This document shows positions 10,851 through 23,190 of a stretch of DNA of 64,000 bases, one piece after another (the first letter of the stretch is position 1; each line of letters starts with the position of its first letter). The translations under genes were made by a program, and so were the position numbers. The notes beneath the pieces are model-generated. The model ran no database searches, was not told the DNA's origin, and saw only the letters and a list, made by a program, of their open reading frames with translations. This DNA comes from Fremontodendron californicum. Lineage: Eukaryota; Streptophyta; Magnoliopsida; Malvales; Malvaceae. The stretch is taken from positions 10,565,501 through 10,629,500 of the forward strand of contig JAULJL010000005.1 of NCBI GenBank assembly GCA_030761205.1, read 5' to 3'.

Positions 10851-12746
10851 CACACAACAACATTATTATCAGATTTATAATAAACATATTTATCTGCATC
10901 AACAATGTTGAAACCATAAGATAAAACTATTTTGTCAAATTTCTCATGCCATTGCATTGGTGCTTTCTTCAGACCATAAAGAGATTTAATAAGTTTACAT
11001 ATTTTCTTTTCATGGCTTGGAAGAACAAACCCTTCTGGTCGTTCCATATAAACTCCTTCTCTAATTCACCATTTAAAAAAGCTGTTTTTACGTCCATTTG
11101 ATGGACAACTAGTTGGTGAATAGCTGCAAGAGAGTTAATACTCGAATTATAGAAATTCGAGCTACTGGAGCATAAGTATCAAAATGGTCTATTCCTTGCC
11201 TTTGTTTGAACCCTTTAGCAACTAACCTTGCCTTGAATTTGTTAATTGAACCATCGGGATTCAGTTTCTTCTTAAAAATCCATTTGCATCCAATGGCTTT
11301 AGATCCAGGCGGCAAATCAGATAAGACCCAAGTTTTATTTGAAAACAAGAAATTCATTTCATCATTAATTGCTTCCTTCCAAAAAAGGGCATCCCTAGAA
11401 TTCACTGCTTGAAAATAAGTTTTGGGTTCATCTTCTATATTCAAGACAAACAAAGTTTTATCCTTGATTCCATGTATATTCCCTTCAACAAGGTAGACTA
11501 AAAATTTGGACCAAATGATTTTTCAACCCGAGGTCTTTTACTTCTTCTTGACTCAATGTCAATAGAAGCATTTGGATTATAATCCTCTGTAGGGAATTCT
11601 CTAAAATAGGAGCACTAGAATTCTGGCTCATGCCATCTAAGTTAGGAATAGAAGGACTAGAGTTAAAAAGATGTTCAAAAAATTCTACATCTAAAGATTC
11701 AAAAATTTCATGAGATCCCAAGTTATAAAATCTGTAAGTAGAACTATGTAAAGAATAACCAATAAAAACACACTTATAAGTCTTGTTTCCTAACTTTGGT
11801 CTTTTTAGGCCAGGTTTTTTTACATAAGCAATACAACCCTGTACCTTAAGGTGATTAAGACTTGGTTTACGATTAAACCAAATTTGTAAGGAGTTACATT
11901 CTTCTTCTTCAATGAAATTCTGTTCAAGATATAACAAGTAGACAGTATTGCTTCTTCCGAAAATGAGAGTAGCAATCCGGAACTAAGTAACATGGCATTT
12001 ACCATTTCAGTTAAAGTCCTATTTTTCCTTTCGGCAATTCCATTTTGTTGTAGCGTATAAAGAGCCGTAACTTGATGGATCATGCCATGAGTTTCACAAA
12101 ATTCTGTAAACTCACTTGGGTAATATTCACCACCTCGGTCGGTTCTAAGGACTTTAATCTTGCGGTTAAGTTGAGTTTCAACTTCTGCCTTGAAGATTTG
12201 AATTTTTTTTTCAAGTACTTCACTTTAAGCTTTTAAAAGGTAAACATATGCATATCTTGAACAGTCATCTATGAAGGTTAAGAAGTATTTGTTACCTCCC
12301 CTTGATTCACTATTTTGCAAGTCACAAACATCACTATGTACAATATCAAGTAACTCAGAAGTTCGATTAACAGATTTAAAGGACTTTCTAGTTATCTTTG
12401 CTTGTATACGTATATGGCATTTGGTATGACGATAATCATGAAAATTAGAAATTAATCCTAAACTAGACATGTTCTTTATGCAACCATAATTTACATGGCC
12501 TAGTCTACCGTGCCATAAAGAAATAGAATTCACAATATAAGAAGAAGAGATATTTTCTATTAAATTCAATTTAATCATGCCATTACAAGAATATCCCTTT
12601 CCAATGAATATCCCATTCTTGGACAAGATAAACTTGTCTGATTCATACACCAGTTTGAAACCCCTCTTATTGAGCAAGTCCCTAGATACTAGATTTTTAC
12701 TCATGTCAGGTACAAAAAATACATTGATAAGAGTAACAATCTTTCC
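10851..12746 (-). pseudogene. Copia pol remnant: GAG-pre-integrase, integrase, partial reverse transcriptase
   Basis: Reading from 12746 downward, the first part has VFFVPDMSKNLVS and the LWHGRLGHVN zinc-binding start. The paired cysteines are damaged (KCHIRIQAK, where the second Cys is lost). The integrase core shows DIVHSDV, FIDDCSRYAYV and, after a frame break near 12225, VLRTDRGGEYYPSEF and QQNGIAERKNRT with the third acidic residue. Another break near 11900 precedes YVKKPGLKRPKLGNKTYKCV. Reverse transcriptase follows from 11453 (KAIGCKWIFKKKLNPDG, FKARLVAKGFKQRQGIDHFD). It changes frame near 11110 and ends at KSLYGLKKAPMQWHEKFD and DADKYVYYKSDNN, before the YVDD motif. Frameshifts and the truncation make it non-functional. 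Confidence 0.9.
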
Positions 12747-14146
12747 TAGAGGTGGCAAAATGAACTCGAACTCGAAAATCCGCCCAGTAAAACCCGAACC
12801 CGCCCAAACCCGATTTGACCAAAAAGTCAAAAACTTGAACCCGAAAAAACCCGAACCCGAAATGGCCCGAGCCCGAAAGAGTCCGAACCCGAAAAGACCC
12901 GAACCCGAAATTACCCGAACCCGAAAAAACCCAAACCCGAAAATACCAAACCCAAACCCGAGCCCGACCCGAACCCGAATTTAATACTAAAAATAAAAAT
13001 TATCAAATTGTAATTAAATAATTTTTTTATAAAGCAAGAACTTTATTTATCAATTTTATTCTAATATCTTTTTTAATAATTTAATTACAATTTAATTTAA
13101 TTTATATTATATTTATGATAAAATAATAATTTTATCAAAAATACAATTATATTTTGTGCTTATAACTTTAATGTCCCATATCTTGATGAATCCACAATCT
13201 AAAAATTCTAAACTCATGAAAATTTTAGAAATGTAAATTTTTTTGACATAAAATATTACTTATCCTTTATTTATGTTATTTTAAGAGCACCCTTATAATA
13301 GTATAATAGTATTTTCTATATATTAAAATTAATTAATAGCAATTCATTAATTAATAGCAATTCATTCATTTTAACTTATCTCTAGTATAATAGTATTTCT
13401 TATATTAAAAAATAGATAAAAACTACTTTTAAAAAAAATGTGTTGCTCTTTGCAACATATATATAGTTTTCTTAGGCATATTATTTAATTAAGTCATCAA
13501 CACCATATTCACTTGCCCAAGCCCGGATCGATCCGAAATATAGGCCTCAAATTCTGCCAAAACCCGTCCATATTTGTAAATGAATAATCCAAACCCGTTT
13601 AGACCTCAAAGTTGAATGTCAGGGTTCGTCCCTAAAAATCTCTTATTTTGTAGTGAATATAAATTATAATGAATTTACATGTTGAAATTCGAGTTCATCA
13701 AATCAATTATTTTAAATATTAATATGATTAATTTATAATATATCATATTTTTTATAATAAATTATTTTAAAAATTTATTTTATATAAAAAATTTATTTTA
13801 TATTCTTTTGGTGCTAACAAATATTGATTTTAATAAATAATTATAATTAAAAATATTATATTATAATAAAATATTATTTTAAAAAATAATAATACAATTA
13901 TAAAATTATTTTTAAAAGTAAATATTTAAATTATGTAAAAATAATTACATCTAACATAAAATAAAAATGATGTAAAACAAACCCAAACCCGAACCTGAAT
14001 GAACCCGAACCCGGACGGACCCGAACCTGAACGGACCCAAACCCGAATGGACCCGAACCTGATTGAACCCGAACCCGATTGAGTCCGAACCCAAATGGAC
14101 CCGAACCCGAATGAGCCCACTCGAACCCGCCCAATTGTCACCTCTA
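12747..14146. mobile_element. Non-autonomous hAT element with GAACCCG-rich ends, nested in copia
   Basis: The terminal inverted repeat is TAGAGGTGGCA on the left and TGTCACCTCTA on the right, with one mismatch. The element is flanked by a perfect 8-bp target duplication ATCTTTCC (12739-12746 and 14147-14154). Both subterminal regions (about 12770-12980 and 13980-14130) are packed with aacccgaa-type words in the same orientation. The middle is AT-rich and holds no transposase. The 1400-bp length and the lack of an ORF indicate mobilisation in trans. Confidence 0.92.
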
Positions 14147-14189
14147 ATCTTTCCTGATGTGAACTTCAAGTCAACAGTGCCTTTGCCAA

Positions 14190-15958
14190 CACTATAGCAG
14201 AATAGGTCTTCAGCGGCGTTTTTAAATGCCGCTAAACATTTAACGGTGTTTCTGAAAAACGCCACTAAAAGAGTCGCAAAAAACGACGCCGAAAAATTTC
14301 CCGGTGTTTGAAACAAAAACGACTCTAATGTGGCGGCGTTTATAAATGCCAGCGTAGGACTACAGTGGATGGTATTTGAGAATAAATTAGCGGCGTTTGT
14401 CTCGAAAAATGCCGCTAATTTTAGAATTTCGTTATTTAATATTCACAAATATAGAGGCGTTTGTGTTCTAAAAACGCCACTAAATTTCCAGAATTTGTAA
14501 AAAATATATATAATTTCTTTTATTTAAAAATTATAATTAATAATATTATTCAATATATTTGCATTATAGTTTACAATCAATACATAATAGAAATATATTA
14601 AAATTTAATAGTATATTATATAGTATCATTATGCAATAATTCTATTAAGAAAGCACAAAATAATCAACATATAACAATTGGAATAAAATTTAAATTAATT
14701 AAGACAAGGTAGTATAAAATTTAATTTGTACCTATAAATATATAACAATTGCAAGGTTCAAAACTCGTATTGCCAATCTTGCACTAACATTACAAGTTAT
14801 TACAATTTTTTTCCAAATTTGTAAAACAACCAGTGATTAAAGTCAATGAAAAGCAAAAGTAAAAGAATTGACCTCCGAGCTTTATCATATGTCAAAATGC
14901 TTTTTCCAATTCAATTTTTAGAACCTGGAAAAAAAGGCAAAAACTTAAATTAAAATCCCCAATTTACAAAATGCAAAAACATAAAATTGTTACTTTCAAA
15001 TAAGAATCTTCTAGGAATGGAAAGAGATTAACAAAATTTTGCTTAAATCTTTGACCTAGAAGTTGGTGGGTGTGAGAGGATGGAGAGAGAGAGAGAGAGA
15101 GATGGAGAAAAAATGAGTTTTGGTCTTTTGGTAAAGAGGAAGAGGGGTCTGTTACTGATTATACTTTAAGCAAATAGAGGCGTTTGTCGAAGTTTCGACA
15201 AATGCCGCTAAACTGTAAATTATGAATCTCCTTTAAAATAAAAAAGGGTAAATTTTGTCGTTCGATTTTTTTTAATATTTAGCGACATTTGTATACCAGA
15301 AATGCCACTAAATTGAAACATTTAGCGGCGTTTATGGAGACAAACGCCGCTAAATATTCTCCTCTGATTTTTTAAATGTCATATATTTAGCGACGTTTCT
15401 CAGACAAACACTGGTAATGAGAACATTTAACAGTGTTTCTCAGACAAACGCCGCTAAATTGAAACATTTAGTGGCGTTTATGGAGACAAACGCCGCTAAA
15501 TGTTCTCCTATAGTTTTTTAAATGTCATACATTTAGCGGCATTTATGGAGACAAAAGCCGCTAAATGTTCTCCTCTGATTTTTTAAATGTCATACCTTTA
15601 GCGATGTTTCTCAGACAAACGCCGTTAAATGAGAACATTTCGCTGCGTTTCTTATAACAAACGCCGCTAAATACACTAATAAAAACGCTGCGTTTCTTTT
15701 GATAGAAATGACGGGTAATTTTTTAGCGATAAAAAAAGAACCGCGTAATTTGATAAACATTTAGCAGCGTTTTTTGTTCTAAATGCCGGTAATTGATCTC
15801 ATTTAGCAGCGTTTCTTCTTTACAAACGCTGCTACATTATTTTTTAGCGGCATTTGGGATAGAAACGCCGCTCCTTTTACAAAAACATGGTACCTGACGG
15901 TGTTTTTAAGTAAAACGCCGCTAGTAAAATGCCACTAAAACCCAAAATTGTTGTAGTG
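14190..15958. mobile_element. Non-autonomous CACTA element, nested in copia
   Basis: It begins CACTATAGCAGAATAGG and ends ...AATTGTTGTAGTG, so both termini are CACTA-type. The 3-bp target duplication is CAA (14187-14189 and 15959-15961). Both subterminal zones carry many direct and inverted copies of a word near GCGGCGTTT...AAATGCCGCTAAA, the usual transposase-binding arrangement of En/Spm elements. The region about 14500-15170 is AT-rich, with a (GA)n tract near 15087-15103. No transposase ORF is present. Confidence 0.92.
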
Positions 15959-16990
15959 CAACAACTTTTGTGCGAATGTCATTTGCCATTTTGACTTCCA
16001 TTCCATCACTAGATTCGTCGTAAGTCTTAAAAAGACTATGGTATTTGCAAACATAGATAGTTGCCCCTGTATCTGGCCACCATCCACCATCAATGCCAAC
16101 TGAATTTGCTTCAGTTACTGTAGCAACTAGTTTTTCATTTTCCACCAAATTTACTTTGTTTTTTGGTTTCTTTCTTGTGATGGCGACAATCACGAATATG
16201 ATGGCCCGACTTGTTGCAGAAAAACAATTTCCTTTCTTCTTGTTTTTGGCACTTTGCTTCTTGAATTTCTTATCATTCTTAGGCTTAAGTTTGGCCTTGA
16301 AATTATCTTCCTCAACCAAATTTGCCTTTGAATGATGATTCTCTACTAACTCATTATTTTTCTCACGGATGCGAGAATCTTTTTCTATGCGAAGGTGTCG
16401 AAGTAGAGACTCAAAAGTATATTTTTCTCTTCATGCTTAAGTTTCTTCTTGTAGCCATTCCAAGATGAAGGTAATTTAGCAATAATGACCCCTACTTGAA
16501 AATCTTCTACAAGGATAATTTTAGCATTTTTAAGATCATTAACAATAAGTTGAAGTTCATGTACTTGTGCAAGAACTGACTTATCATTAGTCATTTTAAA
16601 ATCAACATAATTTCCAATTAATTTTTTTTTGATTACTTACCTCTTCAATGCGGTATTTGTTCTCTAGTGCAGCCCACAATTCTTTGGCAGTTAATATGGT
16701 ACGATATGCGCTACACACTGAGTTGGAGAGGGCATTGAGTATGTGGCCTCGACATAGAAATTCATCCTCCTTCCGTTTGCGTCGTTTCTCCACTATTTCT
16801 TCGGTATCCTTGTCTGATGGTTCAAGAATTTTCTCCACATTGTCATCAAGGATGTAAGCCAATTTGAGAGTGGTTAGGAAAAACAACATCTTCTCTTGCC
16901 ACCTTGTAAAATTTTGGCCATCAAAACGATCAAGGCGAACAAGATCTTGATTCATAACTCGAATGGATTGAGAAATAGAACTTTCCATTT
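15959..16990 (-). pseudogene. Copia gag and protease remnant
   Basis: Gag starts at 16988 (MESSISQ) and shows the copia gag pattern: LDRFDGQNFTRWQEKMLFFL, LWAALENKYRIEE, then after a frameshift VHELQLIVNDL and LPSSWNGYKKKLKHEEKN. The zinc-knuckle zone is shifted, with KKKGNC followed by a wrong-frame stretch. The protease motif WWPDTGAT and MEVKMANDIRTKVV follow at about 16090-15960. Several frame breaks (near 16600, 16430 and 16230) prevent a complete polyprotein. Confidence 0.88.
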
Positions 16991-17129
16991 AAAACAGAAA
17001 CGAAAAATTTGTCTAAAAAATGTTGGAAAAAGTATATATAAATGGAGGTAAAGAAGATGAGAAACTAGAACAACTTCAAGGGACGTAATCGCTTTCTTTT
17101 AGACAAATTTCTCTTCCTTTGATAGGTAT

Positions 17130-17591
17130 CACAAGTGCACCAGGTATACGAGAAAATGCATTTTGATACAATGAAGTTTTCTGGTTTGTGGTTGAATTTC
17201 GAAGATGCACTTTTAGAAACAACCCAAGAACATTCTATTTGAAAACACTTGATAATGTAAATAAATTTTATGCACTTACAAAAACTTGTATCTCTCTATC
17301 TTTGAGATGTTAATAAACATGCCTTTATATAGAAAAAGAATTGGTGCTTAAACACCCCTTCAATTCAAATGAAAAGTTGCATATGACACATCTGTCATGA
17401 CTTTTCCAACAAATAGATATTTCCAAATGACATGTACCTAAAAACATCTATTACATATGAAAATGTCTCTTACACCTAAAGACATGTACCTAAAAAGAAA
17501 ACTAGTAATCACCTTTTCATGAAAAACATGCCTGTAACTACAATTTCTCATAAAGTACAATGAAACAGATTTAATTTGAAAATATCCAACA
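17130..17591 (-). repeat. Probable 5' LTR of the copia element
   Basis: On the minus strand it begins TGTTGGATATTTTC at 17591. A TATA-like tctatataaagg lies near 17320-17331, followed by a leader toward gag at 16988. The inner border could not be fixed because no standard tRNA-Met primer site (tggtatcagag) is visible, and the matching 3' LTR is lost. Confidence 0.55.
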
Positions 17592-17599
17592 AAAGCTAG

Positions 17600-17930
17600 G
17601 GCATAGACTTATAAGTGGATTGTCAAGTTGGGTTACTCTAACAACTAGTACTTGAGCCAAATTTGCTAGATGATCAGCACAATAATTCCATTCTCTTAAA
17701 ACGTATCTTATCTCGATGATCCATTTTTTTTGATAAGATCGCAACAATCATTAATCAAGGTTCCAAAAATGATATTCCTACATTATACTATTTAGAAACT
17801 AAGCAACCACAGCAGAATCCAATTTTTAAATTAATCTTGGAAAACCACAAGATTTCGCCAATTATAAACTTTCTCTAACTCCCAAAATTCTACTCGCAGA
17901 CTATTTATCCAGCCTATATGGAGTAAGAAA
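17600..17930 (-). pseudogene. LINE RNase H-like remnant
   Basis: The minus-strand translation around 17730-17600 reads REWNYCADHLANLAQVLV, which resembles the conserved carboxy end of the RNase H-like (RVT_3) domain in plant LINE-type retroelements, where a His/Asp-containing Ax(D/H)xLA segment ends the domain. Upstream sequence to about 17930 looks like the rest of such a domain but contains several stops and shifts. It is a short degraded piece next to the copia LTR. Confidence 0.55.
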
Positions 17931-20002
17931 CATGTGACTAACTCACCATCTATCTATACAACCTATATATAAAAAAATATTCCCAAAGGATCTTAGCTCG
18001 ACACGTGGTGAACTAGATCTTTTGGGTTTTTTAAAAGAAATGTTTTTTTTTTTCTTTTTAATTTTTTAATTTATATTAATTTTTTTTATTTTTTAAAATG
18101 ATATATTTAAAGGTTCGTATCTTGACTTGCAGGTCATCTTGAGATCCGTGCTTGAGCCGCTCAGAAAAAAGTATAGAAAAAGAAAATACGAACTTGCTGT
18201 TAACCAGTATGAGAAAGCCGATCAAACGAGAGAATTAAATACAAATCACATTTTTTTTTATTTAAATAGGTAAAATATAATATAAAAATGAGTTAGTAGT
18301 TAATTTATTTAACAAATAAAAAAAATAAAAATAAAAACTCACTGCTAACTTATATGAGAAAGTCGACTCAACGAGAGAATAAAATACAAATCATAATTTT
18401 ATTTTGTTATTTATTATTTTTCACCTCTTATAAATAAAATATATAATATACGATAAGATCTATTTTTTTTTTAAATGCATATAAATAACACTTGAAAATG
18501 CATTTGTATTATACAATTTATAAATAAACAATTATTATAAATTTAATTTTCTTAATTAATAAAATATAATTATACTAATATTAATATTATTAAAATATAA
18601 AATAAAAATATTTAAATAAAAAATAAAATATTTATTTTTTAAAAAATTTTAAAAAAATTACGGTGAAGTGAAAGTTTAATTCTAGTATTTATATATTTCT
18701 AATTAGTTTACCAACCGATGATATGATATTTATTAATTTTATTTTTTCAAGTCAAATGTTGAATGTTGAAGAACATCTGTAAACAATTTTTATTTATTTA
18801 TTAATTTGATAGAACTGACTTCTAAAATGAAGCCAAAATTGATGGACAACTGAGCAACAAATATTGATTAATTCCATTGGTTTCTTCAGCAACAGCTACA
18901 ACAAAGCTTCTGATATTTTATAATAAGAATGAAGAATCAATCAATGGAATTTCCCCCAATTTTATTCTCACCAGTTGTTTATAATGTTTAGAAAGCTATA
19001 AAGGGATAAATAATGGAGCCAAAAGGAATGGGAAGCAGTGTTGAGTGTTGAAGGATCAAGGGCCTAAAACAATGGTTTAAGGAAAATTAGGCTCCAAAAG
19101 AATGCTGGGCAATTCTCTCTGGAATGAATAAAAAGGGGTTTAACTTAGAAATTGACAAGACCCAATGTATATCCTGTTCTTTGTTTATTCTTGTATTTCA
19201 TTTGCCTTAGGGCCAAGGGTGATCCTCTCCCACTGATGGATAATTAAGAATTTGAGACAGGACTAACTCCTACCATCTTCTTTATTTTGCTTTCTAATGA
19301 TTTTTTTCCTTTTTTTTCTTGAATAATCTTTAATTTTATAAGGAGGTAATCTGAGAATTAAAGCAAATTGTTTAGCTAACCATTTTTTATGCATTTTACT
19401 GATTATAACCTTGTTCCTGTACATCCTTATTTCCTTTTGTTCTGCTTTGGGCTGCTTAGATTTTTGTTAAATTGGATGATGAGTTATTCCAAAAGCTTAA
19501 GCTTATAAGATAGGACTAAACTATTATATTTAAATTTTTACATGTCTTCTCACGTGCAAATTGGATTACTGATTAATGGGCTTGCATGTGAATACAAATG
19601 TAAAATAAATGAATAAGTTGAATAAGGATTAAAATAGCAACACATAGCCCAATGGACAATAAAATATTGAACGAAAAAAATATTAAAGAAGGAAAACTTT
19701 TGTCAAAATTGGAACTCGAGAGCTTTGATAAATCGAGTGACCAATTATCCAAAAATTTAAGCTTATAGGAAAATCCCAAGATTTATATTTAAGATTCAAC
19801 ATCATTTGGTGAGCGCTTATTATTATTAAGGGTAAAAATGTATTTACAATTTTCTTAACAACAATTTTTTTTCTTCATTTCTTTTTTATAAATTATTATT
19901 AGTCATTATACCATTGAACAATTATGCTACATGTTTTTCAAATTTACCCTATAAATAAACAGATTTTACTTTTACTTTTTAACCGATTTAATTTAATCGA
20001 CA
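17931..20002. other. Intergenic sequence with a small tandem duplication
   Basis: Bases about 18185-18410 contain two diverged copies (period near 146 bp) of a segment with tatgagaaagccgat/gtcgac, then aacgagagaat, then acaaatca. Bases 18770-19480 are less AT-rich and look single-copy, but I recognise no exon, miRNA or tRNA there. The minus-strand ORF at 19573-19779 has no domain features. The CACTA nest begins at 20003. Confidence 0.5.
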
Positions 20003-20135
20003 CACTACAAACAATTTGCCATATACTGATGCTTACCTATACTGACGGTAGAAATCCGTTGATAAAAATGATCTATAGCGATGGATTTTGGTCACCGTCA
20101 AAATATACATAACCTATACCGACGCTCGAACTAAC

Positions 20136-23100
20136 TGTAGCAACGGTTTTTAGTCCGGGTCGGATTCGAATCCGACCCGGGCCATTTGCAAACAGGGCCT
20201 GCTATTCAACAGGCCTGCTGTCCAGGCCCAATTTTTGGGCCCAATTGATGGGCCTGCCCACTGGCCCATTTCCCTAACCCTAGTCCACCAAACCTAAACA
20301 GCAACCCTAACTGCCCCCAGCTAGAAACCCTAGCCACCTGACAGCCCTCTGCCACACGCCACCCTCCCCCACACGCCACCACCAACCCACACGCCACCCC
20401 TACCCACTGCCACCACCACCCTAGAAACCCTTACCCACTGCCACCACACCCTAGAAACCCAACCCACACTCAACCTCCCCCAAACACTCAACCCTCCATA
20501 AAAACAAACCCCAATCAGAATCCGAAAAGGAAGAGGCTTTTCCCACAAAAAAAAACCTCTCAACCCCAGGGACCCAGATCGAACCCCCCATTCAAAACAA
20601 ACCCTGCAAAAAAGAAAAAAAAACAACCAAACCCCACAATCGCAGCAAAAAAAAAACCTAAAAAAAAAAGAAAACGACAGCAAAAGGGAGGTTCGGAAGC
20701 GATTCGAATCGCTTCCACGGAGGTTTCGAGCAGCGAAGCTCATCGGAGGAGGATCAGACCCGATCTGGCACCGTTCTGGACCGGATCGGAGATTCCGTAG
20801 TCGAAGAGTCATTTCCTAGATCTACGGGGTTCGGCTCCGATTCGGGTGAAACGGAGCCCGTAATCATGGAGGGGAGATCGAGATGGTTCAAACGAGGTGA
20901 TTTTGGAGATCATCGGCCTCCGACGAACGGCGGCCGACGGTGAGGCACGGCGGCCGGTGCTGTGGCCGGTCGTCGGTTTCTGGGTTTGAGGGGTGTTTCT
21001 AGGCTGAGCAGAGAGAGAGAAGGGAGGAAAAAGAGAGAGAGGAGGGAGAAGAGAGAGAAAAAAAAGAAAAATGAAAAACAAAAAACAAAAAAAGGGGGCT
21101 ATTTATAGCCCCCTGGAAGCGGGTCAGCAAGACCCGCGCGTCGACCTGCGGGTTGACCCGGGGTCCGCGCGGGTAACTCGCCCAAAAAAAAAGGGGGGTG
21201 CCGAAACGGCGTCGTTTTACCCAATGGAGGGTCCACGCGTGGACCCGGATCCGACCCGGGGTCCACGCGCCCGACCCTGGGCATAGAAAAAAAAAGGGCG
21301 CCGAAACGGCGCCGTTTTGCCCAAGGGAGGGTCCGCACGTGGACTCGGATCCGACCCGAGATCCGCGCACCCGACCCGGGACATAAAAAAAGAAAAAAAG
21401 AAAGAAGATCCGACCCAAACCGGATCCGGCCCGCGCCGAACCGGCTTAGGCCTTGGGCCAAACAGCCCAGGCTTTTTTGGGCCAGGGGGAGAGAAAAAAA
21501 AGAAGAAAGAAAAATAAAAAAAAAAAGAAGAAAAAAAGAAGAAAAAAATTAAATTAAATTTAAAATTTAAAATAAAAAAAAATAAATAAAAAAAAATAAA
21601 AAAAAAGGGTTAAGTAAAATTAAAAGGAAAAAATAAAAAAATTAAAATAAAAAAATTTAAAAATTTAAAATAAAAAATAAAAAAATAATAATGATTCAAA
21701 AAAAAAGAAAAATTAGAAAAATATTAAAAGGAAGAAAAAAATAAAAAAATACAAAAACGAGGAAAAAAATCACAATTATCGATGTCGACGTTTTGATTTT
21801 GTTTTTGATTTGTGACATTTTTTTAGGTGGTCAAGAAAGAACAAAGAATTTTACGAAGATCAAGTCCGGCATTTTAATTTTCGGATTCTCGACATTTTTC
21901 AGGTACGATTTTAATTTCCTTTATTATTTTTTATTATATTACTATTTTATTTATTTATTTTTATCCAGCATTCGACATATTTTTATTATTCGGTTTCGGT
22001 TTTAAAATTATAAAATAATAATTCTTCTAATTAATACATGTCTTTTAAATTTATTTTCGGTAAATAAAATTCTCTAAAAACGGATTTCTTTCTCGGGATG
22101 GTCGGAACATCAATCGTTCTTTGAAATGGTCCGAGTAAGAATAATAATCAAAACATTATCGAAAATATCGAAGTGATTCGAGAATTATTCTTACATAGAT
22201 AATTTTTTTTTATTTCGAAATTAATTATTAAAAGCATATTAATCTACTTTTCAAAAAAAAAAGGGTTCAAAAAAAAAAGTGTGAATTACCGACGACGGAA
22301 TTCGAAGGACGTCACGATTGTGATTCCCAAGATATCCCGAGGTGAGAGAATTTCGCTAAGTATCACCACGAGTAGTGGGAGTATTTAGCAATATGCTCAA
22401 TACAAAAATTCGTCTTCATTTATGGAAATAATCAAAATAAGAAGAACGAATAAAAATGAACATTTACATGTTTGATATTTCACCATGCTCGTGTTTTTGA
22501 ATATTATGTCGTATATTTGATTGTACAATTAAGCCTTTATTTGTACATGTTATATGCTAAATCGTGCGCATCCGATATTTAAATATTCGCATCATACGCA
22601 TTTAAATAAAAAATGGATGTATATTGTCGACGACGGAATTCGAAGGACATCACGGTTGTGATTTCTAAGATATCTCGAGGTGAGAAGATCTCGTTAAATA
22701 CCACCAAGAGTATTGAGAATATTTAATGAGTATTTTCGATAACAAATTTATGTTCACTTTCGATTTTTAAAAAAATAAAAACGGTTCAAAAATTCAAAAA
22801 AATGATAAACATGTTTTTTTAAAAAATAAAATAAAAATAAAAGAGAATATTTTTTAAATATTGATGTCAAGTCCCTTAAATCGAGATTTAAGATAACACG
22901 TTATTAAATGGTACCGTTTTCTAAACGGGCGTTGCGGGGGTGCTAATCCTTCCCCGCACGTAACCGACTCCCGAACCTAATTTTGTTTTTCTCTTTGGTT
23001 CAAAGCGCGGACTTCGAAATTGGTTTTACAAAATGTTTTAAATAATTTTAAAATATTTTATTGAAACCGGTTTTAATAGGTGGCCAATCACACCTAGCAA

Positions 23101-23168
23101 AAAAGATTGGTGGCGACTCCATTTGTGTTTTCAAAATCGTCTTAACGGTCGAAAAAACCGTTATGACA
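20136..23168 (+). repeat. 5' LTR (3033 bp) of the gag-only retrotransposon
   Basis: Nearly identical in order and sequence to 29178-32212. It shows four zones: a C-rich head with caccctagaaaccc words; a GC-rich zone with about 2.6 tandem units of roughly 103 bp at 21120-21392 (gccgaaacggcgccgtttt, then cggatccgacccgg words); a purine/A-rich zone at 21490-21780; and an AT-rich tail with a duplicated block that starts cgacgacggaattcgaagga (22292 and 22628). The tail ends in the conserved ggcgttgcgggggtgctaat and gattggtggcgactcc segments. Confidence 0.95.
21094..21113 (-). promoter_or_regulatory. Near-palindromic TATA motif inside the LTR
   Basis: GGGGGCTATTTATAGCCCCC is a near-perfect palindrome. 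Read on the minus strand it contains the canonical TATAAATAG, followed by a long CT-rich leader (gaaaaa/gagaga on the plus strand) toward lower coordinates. The 3' LTR has the same motif at 30142-30159. It could drive minus-strand transcription, plus-strand transcription, or both. Confidence 0.5.
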
Positions 23169-23170
23169 GC

Positions 23171-23190
23171 TTGGCGACTCTACTGGGGAC
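23171..23190 (+). promoter_or_regulatory. Primer binding site of the LTR retrotransposon
   Basis: TTGGCGACTCTACTGGGGAC lies 2 nt after the 5' LTR. Its TGGCGACTC start is the form known from plant Tat/Ogre-type elements, which are reported to use tRNA-Arg. The primer identity is inferred. Confidence 0.8.

Larger units (their letters stand above)
10851..17591 (-). mobile_element. Decayed Ty1/copia retrotransposon, split by two nested elements
   Basis: The element runs on the minus strand. A probable LTR near 17591-17130 precedes gag (ATG at 16988), an aspartic protease motif, a GAG-pre-integrase zinc region, integrase core and reverse transcriptase. It is interrupted by a CACTA element (14190-15958) and a hAT element (12747-14146). 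After removing each with one copy of its target duplication, the protein reads through KVVGKGTVDL and TSGKIVTLINV, as in intact copia elements. The 3' half of reverse transcriptase (including YVDD), RNase H and the 3' LTR are missing, cut at 10850. Confidence 0.9.

Noticed and set aside
13926..14316. Minus-strand ORFs of repeating GFGSVRVRV type
   Set aside because: Translations of the GAACCCG subterminal array of a hAT, in three frames. Not coding.
20809..21461. Several overlapping ORFs of 60-140 aa in the LTR GC-rich zone
   Set aside because: They come from low-complexity GC-rich repeats and purine tracts, overlap in several frames on both strands and have no domain. Described as LTR sequence, not genes.
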